Source of the DNA: Macrotrachela quadricornifera
Taxonomy: Eukaryota > Rotifera > Eurotatoria > Philodinida > Philodinidae
Direction: 5' to 3'
Length of the DNA stretch: 64,000 nt
NCBI GenBank assembly: GCA_022393335.1
Contig: JAJEKB010020880.1
Location: 1-64,000, forward strand
Positions 56,579-64,000 of the stretch are shown here, one piece after another. The notes beneath the pieces are model-generated. The model was given only the letters and a program-made list of their open reading frames with translations, was not told where the DNA came from and made no database searches. The position numbers were made by a program, and so were the translations under genes. How positions within the stretch are numbered: position 1 is the stretch's first letter; each line of letters begins with the position of its first letter.

Positions 56579-58640
56579 GGTTGAGCAGTCTGGCCGGAAG
56601 GTCCAACTTTTTTTCGTCATTTAACTTCTATAGTACATCAAAGTAATATGATTTTTTTACCAGTTATAGTACTTGTGTAGTGCTAATGATTTATCATTGC
56701 TTGGGTTATATATCCTTTCAAAAACCAAAATAATAAAGAGTTCTCAGAGATGGTTTTGGCGCAATACACTCTCATGTTGATCGACTACATCAATTTTTCA
56801 GTAAAGGAACTTAGCAATCAATAATTCATTTGAAGTATGCGTCAGCAATATATATAAACGAATGTATCTACGATCAAATATGGACATCTTGAATATGTGC
56901 AATTAATTGCTAAAGAGGTTAATAAAGAAAAACATCTTGTGTTTATTGAATATTGTCCCGTTCTCACATTAGTGTATATGTCCCACACGTTGAATACGTG
57001 ATTCATTTCACATAGTCACTCGGTTTCAATTGCGTCGTTTCTATTCTACTTTTGATCTTCTTTCTAATTTTTTTCTTTGTTCGTTCATTTCGAAATACTT
57101 TAACTAAAGCGATATACAGTCATCTACACCTCTTTATAATGGATTCTTCTTCACAAGTTGAATGGAAGTGTCCCCAGTGTGAAGTTACTATAAATGAACG
57201 TCGTACATATTGCACCAATTGTAAAACAATGTTAGTCTGGACGTGTGCTGCTTCTGAAAAATCTGGTTTGTACTGTAACTACTTTCGGCATCGTAAACGA
57301 TGTAATTATTGTGCACCAGAACTTGAACAAGAAAGACAACAGTTAAAGGAAGACAGGCAAAAACGAAAGAATGGAAGAACTTCAAATGTTTTATGATGGT
57401 AAGCAACATTTATTATCTGATCTACATGTAAATTTCTATTTTTAGAGCAGCGTCCATGGTCTGAGTAGAGTCTTAGTAATGACTCCTGTATACAGCATAC
57501 AGAACATGACGTCGAGCAAGTGCGACAGTTATATAATTTATGTGAACAATCGTTAGTAGAATATTGTACGAATAGAAAAGAACAAACAACAAGTACAAAT
57601 ATTCCATATCTATCTCCTATGAATCTACTTTCCGTCACATTATAGTATTTGAAGCATTATCATTCTGAACGGTATATAGCAACTGGATTGAATTTTGGTC
57701 AAAAAACAATGAATTATATTTTATCGGCAGTAATAGATATTTTATATTCCTGTATTTGTTCGAAATTGGTTGTATTACCTGATAATATGGATGATGAAAT
57801 TTCAATTCATGGACCTGAACAGCATCACAAGTTAATAGTTGATTCAACTTTTATTGCAATTCATCAACCAGAAGATTCTGAACAACGTAAAGCATATTAT
57901 CATGCAAAAAGTCCAACAAATTATGCATTCAAAGTACAAATAGCTTGTGATTTTCATCGTCGAATAGTACATGTATCCAGGTGTTATTCAGGTAGTGTGC
58001 ATGATATCACGATTTAAAGAGAATCAGGTTTATTAGAACATACACAAGAAGATGTGCAAATTACTGCTGATAAAGGATATATAGGTGAACAATATGTTAT
58101 TACTCCGGAAAAAAAACCTCGTGGTGGTCAATTAACAGCTGAAGATAAAGATTTCAATCGATCTATTTGCAGCGCAAGAGCAGCTATTGAAAACATTAAC
58201 CTACGTCTTAAAAATTATGCTATTTTAGGACATGTTTATAGAGGACCTTATGATGCTATTGACAAAATCAGTACAATTGCACATGTTGTTTCTGCTCTAT
58301 GTAACCTTCAATTATCTAAACATCCTATTCGCAATCATAGATCATGATATATCATCTGTAGTTTCTGATCGATTGTTTGAATAAAACTATGTCAGTTATA
58401 TTTCTTACGGTTTAAATATCAAGTACGATTTACAATAGCTTTGATAAGAAAACATTTCGAGGAAAGATGTTATGAAAACGCTTGATTATTTTGATTTTGA
58501 AAGAATATATAACCTAAACAATGATAAATCGTTAGCACCACACAAGTACTATAAATGGTAAAAAAATCATATTACTTTGATGTACTATAGAAGTTAAATG
58601 ATGAAAAAAGGTTGGACCTTCCGGCCAGACTACTCAGCCC
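56579..58640 (+). mobile_element. Harbinger/HARB1-like DNA transposon with ~155-bp TIRs
   Basis: The left end GGTTGAGCAGTCTGGCCGGA and the inverse of the right end GGCTGAGTAGTCTGGCCGGA match. Homology continues inward about 155 bp with few changes (AAGTAATATGATTTTTTTAC; GTTATATATCC). The target duplication is unclear. The interior holds the transposase gene. Confidence 0.8.
57139..58348 (+). pseudogene. DDE_Tnp_4 (Harbinger-like) transposase with zinc-ribbon N-terminus, decayed
   Basis: MDSSSQVEWKCPQCEVTINERRTYCTNCK gives a CxxC/CxxC zinc ribbon, and another C/H cluster follows (CNYFRHRKRCNYC). After a frameshift near 57370, a predicted intron at about 57400-57446 and further stops (after RPWSE, and at about 57642), the catalytic region follows: HKLIVDSTFIAI (first Asp), AKSPTNYAFKVQIACDF, GSVHDITI (second Asp), a TAA at 58015-58017, then ITADKGYIGEQYVITP and AAIENINLRLK (Glu). 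It ends with TGA at about 58346. All three catalytic residues are kept but the frame is broken several times. Confidence 0.8.
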
Positions 58641-60112
58641 CATATATTTTTTGATAAATATTTCTAATGATAAAGTTCAACGATCATTTCAGTAATTCGT
58701 GTGAGATCATTAAGGGATAAGGTGAATAACTCATTAAATTGAATGAACAAGTTACAATCAATGGTATTCAAACAAATCTCTGACGTTCAGACAAGACTGT
58801 CTATTCGGAGTGGTAAGAATTATTTTAATTAAATAAATTACCTGTTGTATTACTTTTTTTGTTTAATATAGATTGTAAGTGTAACTGATAATGGTATAGA
58901 TCCAACTAATATTCCAATTAACATCTAAATTAGGCAAAACCGATATATTCCTATCCAATATTTATTCTTTTTTCCGACCTACTCTTCAGTAATTGAACAT
59001 TTTTTATTAAAATAGGTTTGCTCTAATATTAAAATTCGATTCATTCTTCATAATAAAATAACATAAATTATACTAAAATGAATTTTATTATTTATTTAAC
59101 AAATAAATATATTTTATATTAAAAACTCTAATTGAATTTTTTGTTTAAAATAAGTTTTAATTATAAATATAATTTAAAATAAATAAATGAAAATCATTCA
59201 ATGGATTCTCTAATATTCAATTATAAAACATATTCTTATTTCTATATATTTTTAATGGTCATTATTATTATAACATCTATAAAGAAAATATATGTTCAAA
59301 GATCGTATTATTCAATTTATTCATTTATCAAAAAAGACTAGTCTTAAATCACATTAGTTTTATATATATAATATACTGTAGTTTCTCAAGTTTAATTCGA
59401 AAACGTTATTATAAATAATGTGTAGTATGTAAGGATCTATTTTTAATCAATACTAATCAGCTAATAAAATCATTATCGAATATATTTGCTTCTATATTTT
59501 ATTTAAAATTCGATCAGTAAGAAAATATTTTTTTTTAAATTTTTATCAAATAATGTATGCAAACAAGTTTTTCCATTGATATGGTACTGTTTATTTAAAT
59601 GTGTTTATTTCAGAACACTTAAATTATTCATGATCATCATCATTAGTGCTTCATTCCTATTTGAAAAAATATATAAATTCAGTCAAATTATCATTAGAAT
59701 TTTTGAACTATATCCTTTGATTCAAAATAAGTTTTAAGTAAAAAAAAATTTTTCAGTCGATTTGAATTATATTATTTTTTTACTAGAAATATGCAATTAT
59801 AGATGATTAAAATTTCTATTAAGGGCGTTTTCCTTTCTCCACCAAAATTTTTTTTCGATAAAGTGCACGGGATCTGCCCAAAACTTTTCAAAACTTTTGG
59901 GTCCATGAAAGTAAACTTATGAATTGTTTTTTTACCTCGCTAACCCTTAAGCGTTCATGAGTATTCTAGAAATCAGGGCTTAAAAGAAGTTCTCAGTCCG
60001 AACAAACTGTTTTTTCATTATACTTCAAAGTCGAGAGCTCCGGTTTGTTTTATTTGAAAGAGGACTTCCTGCTACTTCAGAGAAGAAAAAAGTTTTTTTC
60101 AACCTTTATTAT
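58641..60112. other. Very AT-rich intergenic region
   Basis: No ORF and no recognised repeat. Confidence 0.4.
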
Positions 60113-62388
60113 GTACTCAAAAAATGAGTACACCACTAAAATGGGTCAGTGTGGCCGGTCGTCCGTCCGTTTATTCGATAACTCTTCAAAAATGTGAGCG
60201 ATTGACTGGAATTTTTTTTGCACAACTTTGTCTCACCAATATCTCGGTCGAGTTCGAAGATGAAAAAGATCCAACGAGAAATGGCTGAGTTATCGAAAAA
60301 ATTACCATTATTCACCAGACCATCCCTGAGGGGGGGGGGGTACAGGGATTTTTTCAAAAAAATTTTTTTTTTCTCAGAACTATTTAAAATATATATGAAT
60401 CGACTCAGTTTTTAACGCTGATTCCGAATATGATATTAGTTTTGAATGAAATCGTAGTTTTTCAAGTGAAATTTGCCTAAACAGAATCCCAAAATGCACA
60501 AAATCTGTATCTTGAGGCCAGTGTACGTAAATATGTCTCAGGTGACTAGTGGTTTTGGGGTGTTCTAGAAGCATGGTTTTGTCGCTACTAATAAGACTTA
60601 TCAAATGAAAAAATCCGAACTCGATAACTATTAATATTGGTGCATTATTATGAAAATACTGATATCTCTGTATATCATATATCTATCATAGATCCATGAG
60701 ATTACCGATGACCATAAACTCGGTAGATACAATTCCAAATCTATTCTTAATTAACTCCACCTACCCAATTCTCTAAGCTGATCACGAATCTGAACTCGAT
60801 TTGTGTGATTTCTAAATATATTCAATCACTGTGGGAGTTGAATCAATGATCATTAGATAGGGTAGACTACAGTATCATCCATGGTAGCTTGCTTCTCTAG
60901 GTTTTTTATTCTTTCAATTCAGTGGGAAAAGATGTGTCTTGATGAGATCTATGTCTTATAGAAAAATAAGCCTAAAACCTCGTGCAGCAGGTGAGAAAAA
61001 TCCAAAATACTACCTCCCGCAGTGTAATATTGCTTTGAATTTCCTCAGTTTTTGAATTCTAACACTTCTTTTATCTTAAAACTTACCTACTTGAGTAGAA
61101 TGAATTTTTAGACTAAACTGTTTTCTGTCCAAATGAGATGTCCCAGGGCTCAAATGGGCAATTCGTTCACGAGATAAGGTCAAAATGCTGAGCATATACT
61201 CAAGATGAATAGTTTTTAGAGAGTTCAATCAAAATCAATTTGTCGTTAATTATTTTTACTTTTTTACTGTTTGGTCGTGACATAAACCATGCGCTAATAA
61301 CTAATAATGCATTCTACTTTAGTTTGACTTATATCTATAAAAATTTCTCGTTACATAATTGAGTTGGTCTACTCAAACAATCCTTTTTGTGAAACTTAAA
61401 AAGTTCATACACTCTAGAATCGGTCAGTGTGTCCGTCCAACCGTCCGTTTACACGATAGCTTTTGAAAGTCTCATCCACTTGTCATGAAATTTTGTACAT
61501 AGAATGATCTCATCGATATCTCAGGCTAGTTCAAAGATGAAGGCGATCCATTAAAGATTTGCTGCGTTACGGTAAAAATATCCTCATTTTCTAATTTTTT
61601 CTAATTTTCTTTAAAGAAAAGATTTATCATAATCAAAATAAAATTTCAACTATCATATACCAATAGATAGAGAATTTCATGGGCTGCAAAATGATGCTAA
61701 GTTATAGGGATAAATAGGTTGCGCACAACATTTCCTCTGTGTGACAGTGTCGAAAAACTATGAAAAACTCATATATCTTGACAATGTGTCAGTGTGGCAT
61801 TTGTTTGTTTCCGATGTTACCAATACCAATTTTTTCAAAGTAGATTAAACTCGTTAAGAGCGATAAGATGATGCAGGAAATAATAGGGATAGATATGCTG
61901 CGCTTAATATTTCCTCAATATGACACGTGAGAAAAACCATGAAAAAAGCCATATAACTTAATTGCGAGTCTGTGTGACATTCATTTGTTCTCCATAGAGC
62001 CAACCTTATTTTTATGTGCTCGGAAAGCAAAGTTCACAATAGATTGATTTTGATCAACCTGTCTAAAAAAGTTTTATCCTTGGGTGCACTAAGGAACTGC
62101 CCCTCAGGCCCTACAGATGCTCTCTTTTCGTCCCGTAGGACCTGGCGAGGAGTTAGTTCCGAAGACTTTATTGATTTGCATAAACGAAAATTTGTTTTTT
62201 TATTTAAAGCTTGTTTCACATTATATTTCATATTATAAACTCCTGTTAATTAAGTCAAAGTGTGGTACAAATTGTTGAGGATTACCTTGAAAAGGTAAAA
62301 GAGCACTATAATGGGTATCATTGTAACGAATACAAAATCCTAATTTATTCATAAATAAATTCACCGTTTTCTGAAGAAAATAAATAAA
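60113..62388 (-). repeat. Dispersed 2.28-kb repeat, copy 2 (inverted relative to copy 1)
   Basis: Inverse of 17440-19727: ATGTACTCAAAAAATGAGTA at the left end corresponds to about 19700-19727, and ATTCACCGTTTTCTGAAGAA at about 62361-62381 corresponds to about 17446-17466. Landmarks in between stay in order, for example GCGAGGAGTTAGTTCC near 62145. It carries a G run at about 60331-60340. No coding function seen. Confidence 0.75.
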
Positions 62389-62409
62389 AACTAATTCTAT
62401 CCTAGATGA

Positions 62410-62604
62410 TTGAATCCGATCACCGTATATGATGCAGATGCGTCGCCTTTACAGTCGTATACTGTCGAATACATGCCGTTAACACGCCATATTTATGCCG
62501 TACTCTTATTAAGTTACGGTCGTAAAACGTCGAACTGGATTCCGGTATGGTACAACGCCGTGTACGGCCGTTTCTATACCGTATCGTTTCACCTGGAATA
62601 CTGA
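62410..62604 (+). other. Compositionally unusual open frame
   Basis: 65-codon open frame without an ATG at its start, far richer in CG and GTA/CCG/CGT words than its surroundings (VYDADASPLQSYTVEYMPLTRHIY...). It begins about 20 bp outside the end of the dispersed repeat. Not recognised; it may be an exon, a transferred fragment or chance. Confidence 0.3.
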
Positions 62605-62610
62605 TAAGAA

Positions 62611-63345
62611 ACTAAACTAATTTTGGTGATAATGTCAGACTGAAGTTTATTAGAATCTGAACATGAGATTGCCTTTGTTGTAATTGATCTATTTTGATAA
62701 TACGATAGAAATATCCATGAGCCTTCTGAATATAAAATTACTTCTAAAAAAATATGTTCTTATAGTGAAAATATATTCAAAATACACACTCTAACTATTT
62801 TTTTTCTGGAGTATTTAGAGTATATCTAGAAAAGAACTTCTTTTCAGAATGAGAGATTTATTGAGAAAGAACATAATGATTTTCAAATAAATTTGAAATA
62901 ATGAATTTTTTGTTATACGTAGTTCTAGAATGCTTCTGATTTCACAGAATCTTTTCATTTTGTTTTGAATTTGCAATGGCAAGGGTGAATATTCAGCAAT
63001 AAGCTGTCTTTTAGAATTATCCATGATAACAAGAGATTAATTCTATAAATATTGTTAAATGTTTTTCATACTTTAATAGTTAATAATAAAAATCTAAATT
63101 CTATCATTCTGAGGAAGATTATAATATACACCGACTATAAGATGTTATATAAAACTTACTATTTAGTACTCCTGTGCTGTTTTTACAATGGGAATTTTTG
63201 AAAAATAAACATTTCTTTAAGCAACCTTTGTATTAGTATCAAATATTAATCTTATCTGTTGATATATGTTACAAATAAATTATATTGATAAAATATACTG
63301 AATACTGTTACTCAGAAAATTATCTCGATATTAAAATGTAAATAA
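62611..63345. other. AT-rich intergenic, nothing recognised
   Basis: No supported ORF or repeat. Confidence 0.35.
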
Positions 63346-64000
63346 ATGTGGAAATCTCGGATTTAAATCCGAGTATTATGTGTAATTCTAAAAGTAAAAA
63401 GAATTGACGACAAATTGATTCTTATTAAATTGTCTAAAAAATAGTTGTGTTGAGTCTGTCCTCACCCTCAAGACCTTATCTCGTCAACAGCCTGGCCATT
63501 TTAGCTCGAGGGCATCTCAATTGGACAGAAAACAGTTTAGTCTACAAATTCATTCTACTCAAGTGAGTAACATACAAAATAAAAGAAGTACTATAAGTCA
63601 AAAACTGCGTAAATTCGAAGAAATACTACACTCTCGGAGGTAATATTTTGGACTTTTCTCATGTGGTGTACGAGATCCTAGACTTATTTTTCTATTAGAC
63701 ATAGATCCTTCAAGACACATTTCTTGCCACTAATTTGTAAAGATAAAAAAACTGGGGAGCCAAGTTCATATGGACCACACTCTAGGCGACCCGATATGGT
63801 GACCATTGACTTTACTCCCAAAGTGATGCAATGTCTTTAAAAATCACAGAAATTTGCGTTTAGATTCGTGTCCGGCTCGGAAAACTGAACAAGAAGAGTT
63901 ACTTTCGAATGGACTTATGTTTGTGTCTAACAGGATTACGATCTAAAGCAAGCTCATGAATCTATAAGAGATATATGATAGATGCAAGCATCAGTATTTT
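63346..64000 (+). repeat. Dispersed repeat, partial copy 3 (runs off window)
   Basis: 63346-63395 matches about 17209-17265, including the palindrome CTCGGATTTAAATCCGAG at 63356-63373. 63395-64000 matches 18560-19190 directly, for example CAGAAAACAGTTTAGTCTAC at about 63524. The two parts, which lie 1.3 kb apart in copy 1's neighbourhood, are adjacent here. Confidence 0.7.

Noticed and set aside
1..64000. CRISPR array, bacterial operons, rRNA or tRNA genes
   Set aside because: No regular repeat-spacer structure, no operon layout and no RNA gene signatures; the DNA is clearly eukaryotic with short spliceosomal introns.

Overview
The window looks like a transposon-rich, gene-poor and AT-rich piece of a bdelloid rotifer genome, probably subtelomeric. 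The main clue is an Athena-type Penelope-like element (PLE). Its reverse transcriptase is interrupted by ~60-70 nt spliceosomal introns, no GIY-YIG endonuclease follows it, and a tandem set of hammerhead ribozyme motifs lies at its 3' end. Further clues are many different transposon families each present in one or two copies, a bacterial-type Sir2 gene, a DKNYY-repeat secreted protein, very short introns and many decayed host genes. The species assignment is inference; no rRNA, tRNA or mitochondrial marker was found.

Left part (1-14.6 kb) is a nested transposon block. A decayed piggyBac copy (1-2060) abuts a LINE reverse transcriptase (to ~4258), which ends in an A-rich tail inside a pogo-like remnant (4259-4430). 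An RTE-like endonuclease fragment follows on the minus strand (~4850-6140). The PLE (~6.56-13.5 kb, minus strand) carries the hammerheads, two small Q/N-rich ORFs and a broken reverse transcriptase. A degenerate minisatellite with an assembly gap ends this block.

Middle part (14.8-33 kb) holds a Tc1-like non-autonomous element (14885-15695), two related long-TIR elements (16049-16844 and 27744-29103, the second with ~204-bp internal tandem repeats), a 2.28-kb dispersed repeat (17440-19727), two fold-back repeats, the Sir2 gene (25047-26048), a D8C-domain exon (30094-30495) and a DDE transposase fragment (31984-32590).

Right part (33.9-64 kb) has an ABCC/MRP transporter pseudogene (33931-37670), a nearly complete pogo-like transposon (37890-40250), a TA-flanked element built of alternating subrepeats (42131-43028), a second piggyBac copy (44329-46391) and an apparently intact mariner (46495-47726). 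After these come three kinds of degenerate tandem repeat (48150-50950), a GPCR pseudogene (51388-52375), the DKNYY gene (52853-53380), a Harbinger-like transposon (56579-58640), the inverted partner of the 2.28-kb repeat (60113-62388) and a partial third copy at the right edge.

Only the Sir2 gene, the DKNYY gene, the mariner transposase and the small PLE ORFs look intact; nearly every other recognisable coding region carries stops or frameshifts. The genes do not form a pathway. The window is best read as a transposon accumulation zone with a few host or acquired genes.
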